A DNA stretch of 64,000 nucleotides from Acetomicrobium hydrogeniformans ATCC BAA-1850 (lineage in GTDB: Bacteria; Synergistota; Synergistia; Synergistales; Acetomicrobiaceae): NCBI RefSeq assembly GCF_000160455.2, contig NZ_ACJX03000001.1, forward strand, positions 1,312,001 through 1,376,000. Direction: 5' to 3'. Position numbers and translations under genes: made by a program. Numbering within the stretch: the stretch's first letter is position 1; every line of letters begins with the position of its first letter. This document shows positions 18,503-28,613 of this stretch, piece by piece. Under the pieces are notes generated by a model that was not told the origin of the DNA, made no database searches, and was given only the letters and a program-made list of their open reading frames with translations.

Positions 18503-19714
18503 ATGAAAGACCTCTCTGATGTTTTGGATTCCATGGAGGAGGATATGACTCGCCTCCTCTGCGATTTGGTGTCTATACCCGCCGTTTCCCCGGAGAGCGG
18601 AGGTAAAGGCGAGGCCGAGAAGGCAGCCTTTTTAAGCCAGTATATAAGAAAAATTGGATTGGGTTCTCCCGAACGTTTTGACGCGAGTGATCCCGATGCG
18701 GAGGGAGGATTAAGGCCAAATATAGTCGTCAGAATCCCAGGAACATCGAAAGAGCGCCTATGGATAGTTGCCCATATGGATGTAGTTCCCGAAGGAGACC
18801 GGTCTCTATGGGATACCGATCCCTTTGTTCCCATCGTTAAAGACGGCAAAGTCTACGGCAGAGGGGCCAATGACAATGGTCAAGAGATCGTCGCTTCTCT
18901 CTTTGCGGCATATGCTCTAAAGAAATTGGGTTTAAAGCCTGCAAGAGAAGTGTGTCTCTGTTATGTGGCCGATGAGGAGTTGGGAAGTAAGCACGGCATT
19001 CAATACTTGCTCAATAATGACCTCTTTTTGCCCGAGGATATGGTAGTCGTCCCCGATGGGGGAACTGAACGTGGGGATTTTATAGAAATAGCCGAGAAGT
19101 CGATTCTGTGGTTCGAGGTTAAGGTCCTGGGCAAACAAGTTCATGCAAGCAAACCCCATGAGGGATTGAACGCTTGTAGGATAGCCAATGAGCTGGCCGT
19201 GGAATTGGATAGAGCTTTGCATTCTGCTTTCCCGGAACAGGATGACATTTTCGCCCCACCAATTTCCACCTTTGAACCTACGAAAAGGGATGCAAATGTA
19301 GCTAACGTCAATACCGTGCCCGGAAGGGAAACCTTTGCCTTCGATTGCAGGATCTTGCCTGACACTTCTTTGGACGATGTCTTGAAGGTCATAGATGAGG
19401 TATGCAGGCGAAAATCCGGCGTAAGCGGAGCTGTAATAGAATATCGAATTCTCCAAAGAAACGATGCCGCCCCTCCGACGGATGCCGAAGCTTTCGTGGT
19501 GCAGCTATTGAAAAGAGCTGTCAATGATGTCTTGGGGGTAGATCCTGTCGTCGGAGGAATTGGAGGCGGTACCTGCGCAGCCTTTTTCAGGTCTCAGGGT
19601 ATTCCTGCAGCCGTATGGGCTCAGGAGGTCGATACAGCCCATATGCCAAACGAATATGCTGTAATAGAACACATGGTAAACGAAGCGAAGGTCTTCGCTC
19701 ATCTGATGCTTTAA
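18503..19714 (+). CDS. M20 family metallohydrolase (ArgE/DapE/carboxypeptidase type)
   Basis: Zinc-dependent amidohydrolase of 403 aa. The metal motifs are complete: AHMDVVPEGD (first His/Asp, about residues 90-99), GRGANDNGQE (bridging Asp, about 118-127), ADEELGS (Glu pair), plus the lid domain with HASKPHEG. The C-terminal His (DTAHMPNEY) is present. Family members deacylate N-acyl amino acids, succinyl-diaminopimelate or dipeptides; the substrate is not clear from the sequence. ATG 18503 follows AAGGAGGA. It sits between pgsA and secA without an obvious functional link. Confidence 0.8.
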   Translation: MKDLSDVLDSMEEDMTRLLCDLVSIPAVSPESGGKGEAEKAAFLSQYIRKIGLGSPERFDASDPDAEGGLRPNIVVRIPGTSKERLWIVAHMDVVPEGDRSLWDTDPFVPIVKDGKVYGRGANDNGQEIVASLFAAYALKKLGLKPAREVCLCYVADEELGSKHGIQYLLNNDLFLPEDMVVVPDGGTERGDFIEIAEKSILWFEVKVLGKQVHASKPHEGLNACRIANELAVELDRALHSAFPEQDDIFAPPISTFEPTKRDANVANVNTVPGRETFAFDCRILPDTSLDDVLKVIDEVCRRKSGVSGAVIEYRILQRNDAAPPTDAEAFVVQLLKRAVNDVLGVDPVVGGIGGGTCAAFFRSQGIPAAVWAQEVDTAHMPNEYAVIEHMVNEAKVFAHLML

Positions 19715-19871
19715 GCTCTTTAATCGACCCGTTGCCGGCCGCATATAAGCCATATCAGGATGCAGGGGATTTTGCTGCTTAAGTCGAAAGGCGGATCCCC
19801 TTATTTGCGTTTCCGGGTTATAAAAGTGATATTATTCTACGAATTTCAGGTTCTTTATGAGGTGAATAGGT

Positions 19872-22541
19872 ATGTTAAACGGTTTAAAAAAGATTTTGGG
19901 ATTGGACGCCAATGACAGGGCGTTGAAAAGATATTCCCAAACAGTAAATGAGATAAATGCTCTTGAAGAAGAAGTTGCTGTTTTAAGCGACGATGACCTC
20001 GCGAGGGAAATTGCGGAGATGCGCCGAAGGGTTGTCGAGGAAGGGCAACCTCTCGACGAAGTGATGTGCCGAGTATTTGCAATAGTCAGAGAAGCTGCGA
20101 AGAGGACTTTGGGGATGAGGCATTTCGACGTGCAGGTCATGGGAGCGATTGCCTTGCACGAGGGAAAGATAGCGGAGATGAAGACAGGCGAAGGAAAGAC
20201 GTTAGTTGCCACAATGCCCGTAGTATTGAACGCTTTGAAGGGCAAAGGCGTTCATGTCGTGACGGTAAACGACTACTTGGCTAAACGTGATGCCGAGTGG
20301 ATGGGCAAAGTGTATCGTTTCCTCGGGTTGTCTGTCGGGGTAATTTACCCCTTTATGAGCATTGAAGAGAGAAGAGAAGCCTACGAAGCGGATATCACTT
20401 ATGGTACCAACAGCGAATTTGGCTTTGATTATTTGAGGGACAATATGGCAATTTTGCCCTCACAACTGGTGCAAAGGGGGCATCACTATGCAATAGTGGA
20501 CGAGGTCGATTCCATTTTGATAGATGAGGCCAGAACACCTCTTATAATATCAGGCCCATCAGAGGAGTCTGTTGAACCCTACAAAGTTGCCGACAGGATA
20601 GCGAAGTCCTTGACCGTTAACGAGGATTTCGAGATAGATGAAAAGGAAAAGAATGTGGCTTTGACTGAGGTGGGAATTAAGCGATGCGAAAAAATTCTGG
20701 GCATCGAAGATATATATGCTGAGGTGGAGACCTCGGAGTTGCTTCATAAGATTGTGCAGGCCCTTAAGGCCAGATATCTTTTTAAGCGCGACGTCCATTA
20801 CGTCATAAAGGACGGAGAAGTTGTGATCGTCGACGAGTTTACGGGGAGGTTGATGTACGGGCGGCGCTATTCCGATGGCCTGCATCAAGCAATCGAAGCC
20901 AAGGAGGGTGTCCGAATAGGAAGGGAAAATCAAACCCTTGCGACCATTACACTGCAAAACTACTTCAGGATGTATGAAAAATTGGCCGGCATGACGGGGA
21001 CCGCCGCCACCGAGGCCGAGGAGTTCAATGAGATTTATGGCCTGGAAGTCGTCGTAATCCCAACCCATAAGCCGATGATCCGCCGCGATTTCCCTGATAT
21101 CATTTACAGAAGCAAACGGGAAAAATTCGCAGCTGTCGCTGATGAAATCAAAGAATGCTACGAAAAGCGTCAGCCCGTGTTGATCGGCACGACATCGATA
21201 GAGAATTCAGAAAAACTAAGCAAATTGCTTTCCGCGCGCCACGTCCCTCATCAGGTTTTGAACGCAAAATATCATGAAAAGGAAGCAAAGATCATTGCCC
21301 AAGCCGGCCGTGTGGGTGCTGTCACGGTTGCCACAAATATGGCCGGGAGGGGGACGGATATCCTTCTCGGCGGCAATCCAGAGTTTCTCGCTCTGGAAGA
21401 GGCAGAAAAGAGGGGCGTAGATGTGGAAGGTGACAGGAAAGCCTATGAGGCCATATTAGAAGAATATAAAAGTCTATGCGACGAGGAGCACAAAAAAGTA
21501 GTATCCCTGGGAGGACTGCACGTCATTGGTACTGAACGGCACGAATCCAGAAGGATAGATAATCAGTTGAGAGGGCGAAGCGGCCGCCAAGGCGACCCGG
21601 GATCATCGAGGTTTTATCTTTCCCTGGAGGATGATTTGCTTCGTCTCTTCGGATCGGACAGGATACAGGGCATAATGGAGAAGCTGGGCATGCAGGAAGG
21701 CGAGGCCATCGATCACCCTCTTTTGAGCAGGGCCATAGAGTCGGCCCAGAAAAAGGTCGAACAATATCACTTCGACATCAGAAAACAATTATTGCAATAT
21801 GATAGCGTTATGAATCAACAAAGAATAGCCATATACGACGAGAGGAGACGAATTCTCTTCGCCGACGATTTGATCGAACATACGTGGCAAATAATAACGG
21901 ATACTTTAGATGAAATACTCGAGTCATATTACCCTGAAGGACAGGAAGCAGATCAGAGGGGAGCCGTTTTAAAGGTTAAAGCCCTTTTCAGCGGGAAAGT
22001 AGCTGAATGCCTGACCGGCGTGGACGATCGCTCCCTTTTGCCCGAGGCCAGGGAAAAGATGGTTTCCCTTTTAAGAGACGAGTTCGAGGCAAAACTTGAG
22101 GAGCTGGGAAGGGAGACGGCCAATACGATATTTAAGATGATCCTGCTGCACGTTGTCGACTCCCACTGGAAAGAACATCTGCTGGCAATGGACGATCTGA
22201 GACGCGGTATAGGGCTTCGTGCCTTAGGTCAAAAGGATCCGTTGTTAGAATATCAGTTCGAATCATACAACTTATTTCAGCAGATGCTCGGCAGCATTCG
22301 CGAGGGTGTGGCCCGTTTGGCTCTAAAGGTTTCGGTGGCACGTGAGGGGAAGACTCCTCAGCCTCAAAATAGAAGAGAAATCAGGGATCTCGCTTTGGTC
22401 GGGTCTGCTGGCAAAGCAAACAGCGAAAGAAACTTTGAACCTACGCAAGGTACAAGGCGAACCCTAAAGGTGGGGCGAAACGACCCCTGTCCCTGCGGTA
22501 GTGGCAAGAAGTACAAATACTGTTGCGGAAGGAATGCATAG
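19872..22541 (+). CDS. secA: Protein translocase subunit SecA
   Basis: ATPase motor that pushes preproteins through SecYEG. At 889 aa it is full length. NBD1 has [11 protein letters not shown] and [18 protein letters not shown]2 has [14 protein letters not shown] and [15 protein letters not shown]. The helical scaffold is intact, and the C-terminal zinc site [14 protein letters not shown] for SecB or ribosome contact is present. Start is ATG 19872 with GAGGTG 7-12 nt upstream. Confidence 0.97.
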   Translation: MLNGLKKILGLDANDRALKRYSQTVNEINALEEEVAVLSDDDLAREIAEMRRRVVEEGQPLDEVMCRVFAIVREAAKRTLGMRHFDVQVMGAIALHEGKIAEMKTGEGKTLVATMPVVLNALKGKGVHVVTVNDYLAKRDAEWMGKVYRFLGLSVGVIYPFMSIEERREAYEADITYGTNSEFGFDYLRDNMAILPSQLVQRGHHYAIVDEVDSILIDEARTPLIISGPSEESVEPYKVADRIAKSLTVNEDFEIDEKEKNVALTEVGIKRCEKILGIEDIYAEVETSELLHKIVQALKARYLFKRDVHYVIKDGEVVIVDEFTGRLMYGRRYSDGLHQAIEAKEGVRIGRENQTLATITLQNYFRMYEKLAGMTGTAATEAEEFNEIYGLEVVVIPTHKPMIRRDFPDIIYRSKREKFAAVADEIKECYEKRQPVLIGTTSIENSEKLSKLLSARHVPHQVLNAKYHEKEAKIIAQAGRVGAVTVATNMAGRGTDILLGGNPEFLALEEAEKRGVDVEGDRKAYEAILEEYKSLCDEEHKKVVSLGGLHVIGTERHESRRIDNQLRGRSGRQGDPGSSRFYLSLEDDLLRLFGSDRIQGIMEKLGMQEGEAIDHPLLSRAIESAQKKVEQYHFDIRKQLLQYDSVMNQQRIAIYDERRRILFADDLIEHTWQIITDTLDEILESYYPEGQEADQRGAVLKVKALFSGKVAECLTGVDDRSLLPEAREKMVSLLRDEFEAKLEELGRETANTIFKMILLHVVDSHWKEHLLAMDDLRRGIGLRALGQKDPLLEYQFESYNLFQQMLGSIREGVARLALKVSVAREGKTPQPQNRREIRDLALVGSAGKANSERNFEPTQGTRRTLKVGRNDPCPCGSGKKYKYCCGRNA

Positions 22542-22544
22542 TTC

Positions 22545-24407
22545 ATGTTCTTTGCCATGAGGATCGAAAAAGCTTTCTTTATTAAAGCTGCAATTTTGCT
22601 GTCTATAATGCTTTTTTTCTTTGCAGCTCCTGCCGTGGCCTTTGCGGGAGACGAGGATAATTTGAAGCTTATTCGGGAATATGTCAAGCAGGTTCCTCCT
22701 CTGACTGCCTACGGCAAAGATACCAAGGCAATGGTATGGCAGAGAAGCCACGAATATAAACTGCTTGCCGACGGAAGTATGCTGGTCCGGACAAAATGGC
22801 TCATATACTCTGAGTCCCCACTATCAGAAAGCTGGAGAAATTGGAAATTTCCCTTCGTTGGCGACGAAAGGGTAACGATCGACGAGGCCAAGATTTACGA
22901 TCCAATTAGCTTCGAACTCTATGCCCCTTTGTCCCCGAAAAAGGCAGAAAGCGGAGGCTTATCCTGGTACGAGGTAAACGTTCCCCCTTTGGACATCCCA
23001 AACGTTCTGGTCATTTCCTACCAAAAGGAATACCCCGGCAGATGGAACGTCGATGATGCAATACCCATAGGTCTCGATCTTCCGCAATGGAAGGTCGAAA
23101 TAGCGGTATCCGTTCCCCACGGCTCCAGCTTGACATGGACAACGCCTAAAGATCGACGAGTTTCCCACAGACTTGCAAGGGGAGTGGAAGACACGTATAT
23201 CTGGGAATTTATAAACCAATTTCCTGAGGGGATAAATGCGCTGGAGGAAGGAAACGATAACTTTCTCATCTTCAGTATGCGCAGCGGTTGGCTTAACGCT
23301 ATTAAGCCGCTTGAAGATTGGGCATCGGGCTTGAAGTCAATTGTTCCTGAGGCTGTCGGGAAATTTATTGACAACAACAAACAGAGCGCTGGCACGGAGA
23401 TATTGCAATGGGTTGGAAGAGAAGATCTTTTGCTGCAGGATTTCAAATTGTCCGATGTAAGAAGGAGCCCCGAAGCTATCCCCGGGGAAGGCCCCTGGAC
23501 GCCATGGGAAAGGACAGTTCTTGCAGCCCATTGGCTTTCCATGGCGGGTTGGGATGTGCGAATCAATTGGCTACCCTTCGTCGTTCCCGAAGAGGACGTC
23601 CCTGGAACGCCGAAATTGATATCTCGTCCAATTCTGGAAGCTAGAACTCCCGGAAGTAGCGCCTATAGGGTTTACGATTTGAGATCTTCCGCGATAGGAG
23701 GTGCTACGGTACCAGATTCTCTGTGGGGAGAGACTCTTTGCTTCTACGATGGCAATGGCGTGCAGTTGAAACAAATCGATCGCGGAAGCGTCGGCGATCA
23801 TCGGTTGCGAGTAAAATGGAATCTGGAATTGACGGAATTGGGAGAGGCCAAAGGTACGCTTGAATTGAACCTCAACGGAGGCTGGCCTTACGTCGTATTT
23901 GGTGGGCAAAGTCCCTTTTTAGACCTGTCGTCTTCCATGCGCGTATATCCGACTCAAATCGTGGTGAGATGGAACGAGGGGGAGATATCGGAAAGACAGG
24001 GGGGCGTGAGGATTGTGTATCCCGTGTCGGGTATATTGGGGATCCCCAGCGACAGCCAAATGCTTTTGAGGTTCCCGATGACGGCCTTCAATTTTCTTGA
24101 AGCTTTGGGCTCAATGGATGTAGGGTCGAAATTGAAGTTCCCCTTCTTGGTCGAAGGCATTGTAACGCTTAGGTTGCCCCAGGGTTTTGAGGCCTTCTCG
24201 ATGCCTTCGTTGCAGTCTAAAAAAGACGGCAAAATTCAATGGGAACAGAAAATCGACAAAAAAAGTCGTGGTAGAATTGTGGAGGCGAACTGGCGTTTAT
24301 TGGTTAATGAAACATCCATAAACGAAGAAACTTTTTTGACATTGCGTGCAGGCTTTAAAGCCTTGCAACAGTGGAACAACTTGGCTATTCCTATCCGCAA
24401 GAAATGA
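22545..24407 (+). CDS. Exported protein of unknown function (DUF3857-like N-terminus)
   Basis: A 620-aa protein with an N-terminal signal peptide (hydrophobic core about residues 12-30, likely cleavage near AFA-G, residue 34). The first 220 residues resemble the beta-rich DUF3857 domain often fused to transglutaminase domains (ADGSMLVRTKWLIY, VTIDEAKIYDP). The middle region with PWTPWERTVLAAHWLSMAGWD has the position of a transglutaminase-like fold, but I see no Cys-His-Asp triad, so it may be a non-catalytic relative. The C-terminal third is beta-rich. It starts 3 nt after secA and is followed 15 nt later by argS. The role is unknown; an envelope function is inferred only from the signal peptide. 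Confidence 0.7.
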   Translation: MFFAMRIEKAFFIKAAILLSIMLFFFAAPAVAFAGDEDNLKLIREYVKQVPPLTAYGKDTKAMVWQRSHEYKLLADGSMLVRTKWLIYSESPLSESWRNWKFPFVGDERVTIDEAKIYDPISFELYAPLSPKKAESGGLSWYEVNVPPLDIPNVLVISYQKEYPGRWNVDDAIPIGLDLPQWKVEIAVSVPHGSSLTWTTPKDRRVSHRLARGVEDTYIWEFINQFPEGINALEEGNDNFLIFSMRSGWLNAIKPLEDWASGLKSIVPEAVGKFIDNNKQSAGTEILQWVGREDLLLQDFKLSDVRRSPEAIPGEGPWTPWERTVLAAHWLSMAGWDVRINWLPFVVPEEDVPGTPKLISRPILEARTPGSSAYRVYDLRSSAIGGATVPDSLWGETLCFYDGNGVQLKQIDRGSVGDHRLRVKWNLELTELGEAKGTLELNLNGGWPYVVFGGQSPFLDLSSSMRVYPTQIVVRWNEGEISERQGGVRIVYPVSGILGIPSDSQMLLRFPMTAFNFLEALGSMDVGSKLKFPFLVEGIVTLRLPQGFEAFSMPSLQSKKDGKIQWEQKIDKKSRGRIVEANWRLLVNETSINEETFLTLRAGFKALQQWNNLAIPIRKK

Positions 24408-24422
24408 TGGAGGGTTGGTTTT

Positions 24423-26099
24423 ATGATTGACGTAGAATCCCACATTAAGGACCTTTTGAATGATGCCATAATTTCGACTGCGAAAGACGAAAACCTAGTT
24501 TACCCTGAGGGTCTGGAGATAATCATAGAAAGGCCACGTCGCGAAAATCAAGGCGATTACGCCACAAATGTTGCTATGCTAATGGCTCGCAACTGGGAAA
24601 TGAAGCCGAGAGACATCGCTCAAGTAATCATTTCCCATTTAAAGAAAAGCGAATACGTGGAAAAGGTCGAAGTAGCAGGACCGGGTTTCATAAATTTCTT
24701 CCTATCGGACCTTTGGATGTCAGAGCTTATCAGGGAAATAATCGATAAAGGGGAAGACTACGGCAAAAGGGACTTGGGGGAGGGCAAGCGTGCTCAAGTC
24801 GAATTTGTCAGCGCAAATCCAACGGGACCTTTGCACATCGGCCACGGCCGCGGAGCTGCCGTGGGAGATGTTATGGCCAACATACTTTCCTTTGCGGGAT
24901 GGTATGTGGAAAGGGAATATTACATTAACGATGCCGGTCTTCAAATGAAGTTGCTCGGGAGATCGGTTCAGGCCCGTTACTTTGAGTTGCTTGGAAGGTC
25001 GGAGGCTGCCCCCTTCCCTGAGGACGGGTACAAAGGGGACTATATTCACGAGATAGCTCAGGAGATCATAGACATAGAAGGAGATAAATTTCTAGGCCTG
25101 CCCATCGAGGAGACATTGGATTATTTTAAGGATTATGCCGTGAAGGTGATCTTAAATGGAATTAAGAAGGATCTGGAGGACTTTAGGGTACTCTTCGACG
25201 TTTGGTTTTCCGAAAAAACGCTTCATGAACGGGGCCTCATTCGCGAAATGGTCGATTTTTTGATGAAACGGGGGCTTGCCTACGAAAAAGAGGGGGCCAT
25301 ATGGTATAGATCGACTAAATTTGGCGATGAGAAAGATAGGGTGCTGATCAGGTCAAATGGAGAACCTACGTATTTTGCTTCCGATGTCGCTTATCATAAG
25401 GATAAATTCGACAGAGGATTTGATCTTGTCATTGACGTCTGGGGCGCGGACCACCACGGATATGTTCCGCGCATGAAAGCTGCAGTTCAGGCCCTGGGAA
25501 GATCGCCTGATGACCTTCAAGTTTTATTAATACAATTCGTTAGTTTAATTAAACAGGGCAGGATGGTCTCCATGTCCACCAGAGCGGGGGAGTTCGTAAC
25601 TCTCCGGGAGATGATGGATGAAGTGGGAGTAGATGCGATGCGATATTTCTTCCTGATGAGGAAGTGCGATTCCCATCTCGATTTCGATATAGATTTGGCG
25701 AAGAGCGCTTCGACGGATAACCCCGTCTATTACGTCCAATACGCCAGTGCCAGGTTACATAGCATATTTAAAGAGGCGTCCTCTAGAGGCATAGAGTTGC
25801 CTGCTCCGGAGAAAGTCGACATCTCTTTGTTGAAGACGGAGGAGGAAAAAGCTCTAATTAAATGTCTTGGCAAATTTCCCGAGGAAGTTGCCAAGGCGGC
25901 AAAGGAGCTTTCGCCCCACTTGATCGTTTTTTACGCCTATGAATTGGCCAAGGCCTTTCACTCTTTTTATAACGCCCACAGGGTTTTGGGCGAGGAAAAA
26001 TCTTTGTCGGATGCCAGGCTGATTTTGGTGCGTGCAGTACAGGTGGTGTTGCTAAATGTCTTGGGGTTGTTGAAAATTAACGCTCCGGAAGTGATGTAA
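24423..26099 (+). CDS. argS: Arginyl-tRNA synthetase
   Basis: Class I synthetase that charges tRNA-Arg. At 558 aa it is full length. The HIGH signature is in NPTGPLHIGHGRG and the KMSKS equivalent is MVSMSTRAG, a degenerate form usual for ArgRS. The N-terminal Arg-tRNA recognition domain and C-terminal DALR anticodon-binding domain are present. ATG 24423 follows GGAGGG. The next gene starts 1 nt after the stop. Confidence 0.97.
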   Translation: MIDVESHIKDLLNDAIISTAKDENLVYPEGLEIIIERPRRENQGDYATNVAMLMARNWEMKPRDIAQVIISHLKKSEYVEKVEVAGPGFINFFLSDLWMSELIREIIDKGEDYGKRDLGEGKRAQVEFVSANPTGPLHIGHGRGAAVGDVMANILSFAGWYVEREYYINDAGLQMKLLGRSVQARYFELLGRSEAAPFPEDGYKGDYIHEIAQEIIDIEGDKFLGLPIEETLDYFKDYAVKVILNGIKKDLEDFRVLFDVWFSEKTLHERGLIREMVDFLMKRGLAYEKEGAIWYRSTKFGDEKDRVLIRSNGEPTYFASDVAYHKDKFDRGFDLVIDVWGADHHGYVPRMKAAVQALGRSPDDLQVLLIQFVSLIKQGRMVSMSTRAGEFVTLREMMDEVGVDAMRYFFLMRKCDSHLDFDIDLAKSASTDNPVYYVQYASARLHSIFKEASSRGIELPAPEKVDISLLKTEEEKALIKCLGKFPEEVAKAAKELSPHLIVFYAYELAKAFHSFYNAHRVLGEEKSLSDARLILVRAVQVVLLNVLGLLKINAPEVM

Positions 26100-26402
26100 G
26101 TGCCTAAGCTCAGGTGGATAGTTATTTCTCTTTGTTCAATTCTCCTGTTTTTAATGCTCTTTAACGGTTACCTGCGGGAGCTTAAAAAGTTGAACGAGCT
26201 ATCCAACCGCATAGACGAGCACGTTCAAACCCTGGTAAGGTTGAAGCTGGATATCGAGGATAAAAACGAGAAAATAAACTATTACAATACTCCCGATGGA
26301 ATTGCCAAGTTAGCGCGGCAGGAGTTCAATCTCGTGCTTCCTGGAGAAAAGATCTATATTTTAGAATATTATACTCCCGAGGAAGGACCTCAAAAAAAAT
26401 AA
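26100..26402 (+). CDS. Septum formation initiator protein (FtsB/DivIC-like)
   Basis: A 100-aa bitopic membrane protein: one N-terminal transmembrane helix (about residues 6-23), then a coiled coil (residues 25-65) and the short DivIC/FtsB tail with KLARQEFNLVLPGEKIY. It probably links FtsL and FtsQ-type partners in the divisome. The GTG start abuts the argS stop, so it is co-transcribed with argS. FtsB and DivIC are hard to separate at this length. Confidence 0.8.
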   Translation: MPKLRWIVISLCSILLFLMLFNGYLRELKKLNELSNRIDEHVQTLVRLKLDIEDKNEKINYYNTPDGIAKLARQEFNLVLPGEKIYILEYYTPEEGPQKK

Positions 26403-26434
26403 CAGCAATCTTCTTGGTCTGTTTAGAAGAGATG

Positions 26435-26463
26435 TTGTTAAATTTCGCGTTTATGTTTATAAT
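26435..26463 (+). promoter_or_regulatory. Sigma-70 promoter of the rpsF-ssb-rpsR operon
   Basis: A -35 TTGTTA (26435-26440), an exact 17-bp spacer and a consensus -10 TATAAT (26458-26463). Transcription would start near 26470, leaving a leader of about 68 nt before rpsF. That leader contains a TCCCC/GGGGA hairpin (26487-26491 with 26502-26506), a candidate S6:S18 autoregulatory site. Confidence 0.75.
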
Positions 26464-26537
26464 GCTTTGTCGTTGGTGTATCCCTGTCCCCTTTTCGGTG
26501 AGGGGATCTTTTAAGGCCAAAGGGAGGAGGTGTAGAA

Positions 26538-26822
26538 ATGCGACCCTATGAATTAATGGTACTCATTCACCCCGATGTCGAAGAAGTCAAGGCTCAGGTC
26601 GATGAAATTTCCGAGGTAATCAAAGGTTTGGGCGGAGAGTTCCACAAATCCGACATATGGGGCAAGAGGAGGCTGGCCTATCCTGTGGAAAAACAGGTGG
26701 AAGGTTATTATGCTTTGATCGAATTTGACCTGGAGCCTTCTCAAATAGGTGAAGTCGATCGCTTGCTGAAATTGCGCGATCAGGTCTTGAGGCATTTGAT
26801 TGTTCGTCTCGACGAGAAGTAG
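26538..26822 (+). CDS. rpsF: 30S ribosomal protein S6
   Basis: A 94-aa bS6 protein (MRPYELMVLIHPDVEE; WGKRRLAYPVEKQVEGYYALIEF), which pairs with S18 on the platform of the small subunit. ATG 26538 follows GGGAGGAGGTG. It is the first gene of the classic rpsF-ssb-rpsR order. Confidence 0.97.
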   Translation: MRPYELMVLIHPDVEEVKAQVDEISEVIKGLGGEFHKSDIWGKRRLAYPVEKQVEGYYALIEFDLEPSQIGEVDRLLKLRDQVLRHLIVRLDEK

Positions 26823-26834
26823 GAGAAGGTTAAG

Positions 26835-27314
26835 ATGGTTAGAGGATATAACAGGATTATATTGATGGGCAATCTCGCACGCGATCCCGAGATGAGGTAT
26901 ACGGCCTCAAAACAGGCAGTAGCAAGGCTGACCGTCGCTGTGGGGCGCACCTGGAGGGATCACGAAGGAAATCAGCAGGAGCATACTGATTTCATCCCTG
27001 TAGTTGTCTGGGGAAATCAGGCAGAAAATTGCGAGAAATACCTGCGAAAGGGTCGCCCAATATTGGTTGAGGGCAGGCTTCAGATTAGAAATTACGAGAC
27101 CCAGAGCGGGGATAAGCGTTGGGTTACCGAAGTGGTGGCCCAAAACGTAGTCTTCCTCGGCAGCGGCTCTCGCGATTCACATGATAGCAGTTTCAAAGGA
27201 TATCAGGAACCCTCTTCTACTATCGGAAGCCTGAGGGACGAATTTCCCGACGAATTTCCAACTGACATATCGGAGGTGGAGGACGGCGGAGAAGAGGCCG
27301 ATATCCCGTTCTAG
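26835..27314 (+). CDS. ssb: Single-stranded DNA-binding protein
   Basis: OB-fold protein of 159 aa (MVRGYNRIILMGNLARDPEMRYT; WGNQAENCEKYLRKGRPILVEGRLQ) with a flexible linker and the acidic interaction tip ending EEADIPF. It coats ssDNA in replication and recruits partners through this tip. Located between rpsF and rpsR as in most bacteria. Confidence 0.97.
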   Translation: MVRGYNRIILMGNLARDPEMRYTASKQAVARLTVAVGRTWRDHEGNQQEHTDFIPVVVWGNQAENCEKYLRKGRPILVEGRLQIRNYETQSGDKRWVTEVVAQNVVFLGSGSRDSHDSSFKGYQEPSSTIGSLRDEFPDEFPTDISEVEDGGEEADIPF

Positions 27315-27344
27315 TTTATTTATTGAAGAAGGAGGTCGATAGCC

Positions 27345-27575
27345 ATGGCGGATTTTAAACGTCGCAAACGTCGCCCAAAGGTATGTACCTTTTGCTCGAA
27401 TAAGATAGAATATGTTGACTATAAAAATGTTGAGCAGCTTAAGAGATTCCTGACTGAAAGAGGCAAAATATTGCCCCATAGAGTCACGGGAAATTGCGCC
27501 AAACATCAAAGACAACTTGCCAGAGCCATTAAGAGGGCCAGGTTTATGGCTCTGTTGCCCTTCACTGTGGAATAG
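27345..27575 (+). CDS. rpsR: 30S ribosomal protein S18
   Basis: A 76-aa bS18 with the conserved [35 protein letters not shown] region. It is the zinc-binding (C+) form: CTFC near residue 14 and a third Cys in GNCAKH. ATG 27345 follows GAAGGAGG. Confidence 0.97.
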   Translation: MADFKRRKRRPKVCTFCSNKIEYVDYKNVEQLKRFLTERGKILPHRVTGNCAKHQRQLARAIKRARFMALLPFTVE

Positions 27576-27604
27576 CGTCGTATTAACATTTATTAATATA
27601 ATTT

Positions 27605-27634
27605 GGGGAGAGAATACGCTCTCCCCCTTTTTTT
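27605..27634 (+). terminator. Rho-independent terminator after rpsR
   Basis: An 8-bp GC-rich stem (27605-27612 with 27619-27626), 6-nt loop, and seven Ts at 27628-27634. It lies immediately before the ribosome site of the next gene and may act as an attenuator for the downstream genes. Confidence 0.85.
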
Positions 27635-27650
27635 ACTGGGAGGTATTTTA

Positions 27651-28607
27651 ATGCAAGATACCCGAAGTCTAGTCGAGTCATCTCTGTTGGTGGCGCTATC
27701 GGTCGTACTTTTTTTGGCAAGCCACTTCTTGCCCCTGGTGGGCATTGTAATTTCTTTCTTCTGCCCCGTGCCTCTTGTGATCTTGGGGCTAAAGGTCCCC
27801 GCCGAGAAGGCGCTGTTGGGGGCTTTTGTCGCCGCTGTATTGATCACAATGTTCATGGGACTGTTGGGAGGGGTCTTCTTTCTATTCGGTTTTGCCATCA
27901 TGGGCGTTGCTCTTGGGATGTTCGGTCGGCGTATTCAAAAGGCATCTGATATTATCTTTTACGGATTTCTCGTTTCGCTGTCTTGCAAACTGATCCTTAT
28001 GGCATTGGTAAAGCTTCTGACGGGTATCAACCCCTTTGCGATAGATCCCGATCTTCTCACCAAAAGTCTGGATAACGCTTTAGCGGTCTTTTCCGATGGC
28101 TACGGAGAGACCTTTTTGGAAAGCATGAAGGCACAAGTAGAGACTATGAGTCGATTAATGGTTCATATCTTGCCGGCGATCCTAATTGCTGCCTCTTTCT
28201 TCGATTGCGCCGTAAGTTACGTCATAAGCGAAAAAGTTGCCAGAAGATTTAAGGTTCTCTCCTTGCCTTCGATACCGTCTTTCGGCACTTGGCGTTTCCC
28301 TAAAAGTGTATTGCTTGCCTTTTTTGCATCCTTCATCCTTTCATTTTTTGCGGGCAAGGGTAATAATATTGGTATGCTAGACGTTCTGAGCTTGAACTTG
28401 AAAGTTCTATCAATGATGATTTTTTTGATCCAGGGGTTGGCAACCCTATGGTATTTATTGGCAAATTTTTTGAACATCAACGCAAGAAAATGGATCGGGG
28501 TTATGATCTTGGTATTTTCTTTGTTGGTGCCCATATTATCTACAATTGTGATAATGTTGGGTTTCTTTGATATGCTGATAGATCTGCGAGTAAAAATTCG
28601 GAGGTGA
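27651..28607 (+). CDS. YybS-like membrane protein (DUF2232)
   Basis: A 318-aa polytopic membrane protein with about eight hydrophobic segments. The position between rpsR and rplI-dnaB matches the Bacillus yybS neighbourhood, and the fold resembles the DUF2232 family. ATG 27651 is preceded by GGGAGG; upstream in-frame codons are inside the terminator and are not used. Function is unknown. Confidence 0.75.
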   Translation: MQDTRSLVESSLLVALSVVLFLASHFLPLVGIVISFFCPVPLVILGLKVPAEKALLGAFVAAVLITMFMGLLGGVFFLFGFAIMGVALGMFGRRIQKASDIIFYGFLVSLSCKLILMALVKLLTGINPFAIDPDLLTKSLDNALAVFSDGYGETFLESMKAQVETMSRLMVHILPAILIAASFFDCAVSYVISEKVARRFKVLSLPSIPSFGTWRFPKSVLLAFFASFILSFFAGKGNNIGMLDVLSLNLKVLSMMIFLIQGLATLWYLLANFLNINARKWIGVMILVFSLLVPILSTIVIMLGFFDMLIDLRVKIRR

Positions 28608-28613
28608 ATTGCT

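Noticed and set aside
18932-19524. Minus-strand open frames of 127-174 codons inside the M20 gene
   Set aside because: Shadows of the M20 coding frame; low-complexity composition and no family resemblance.
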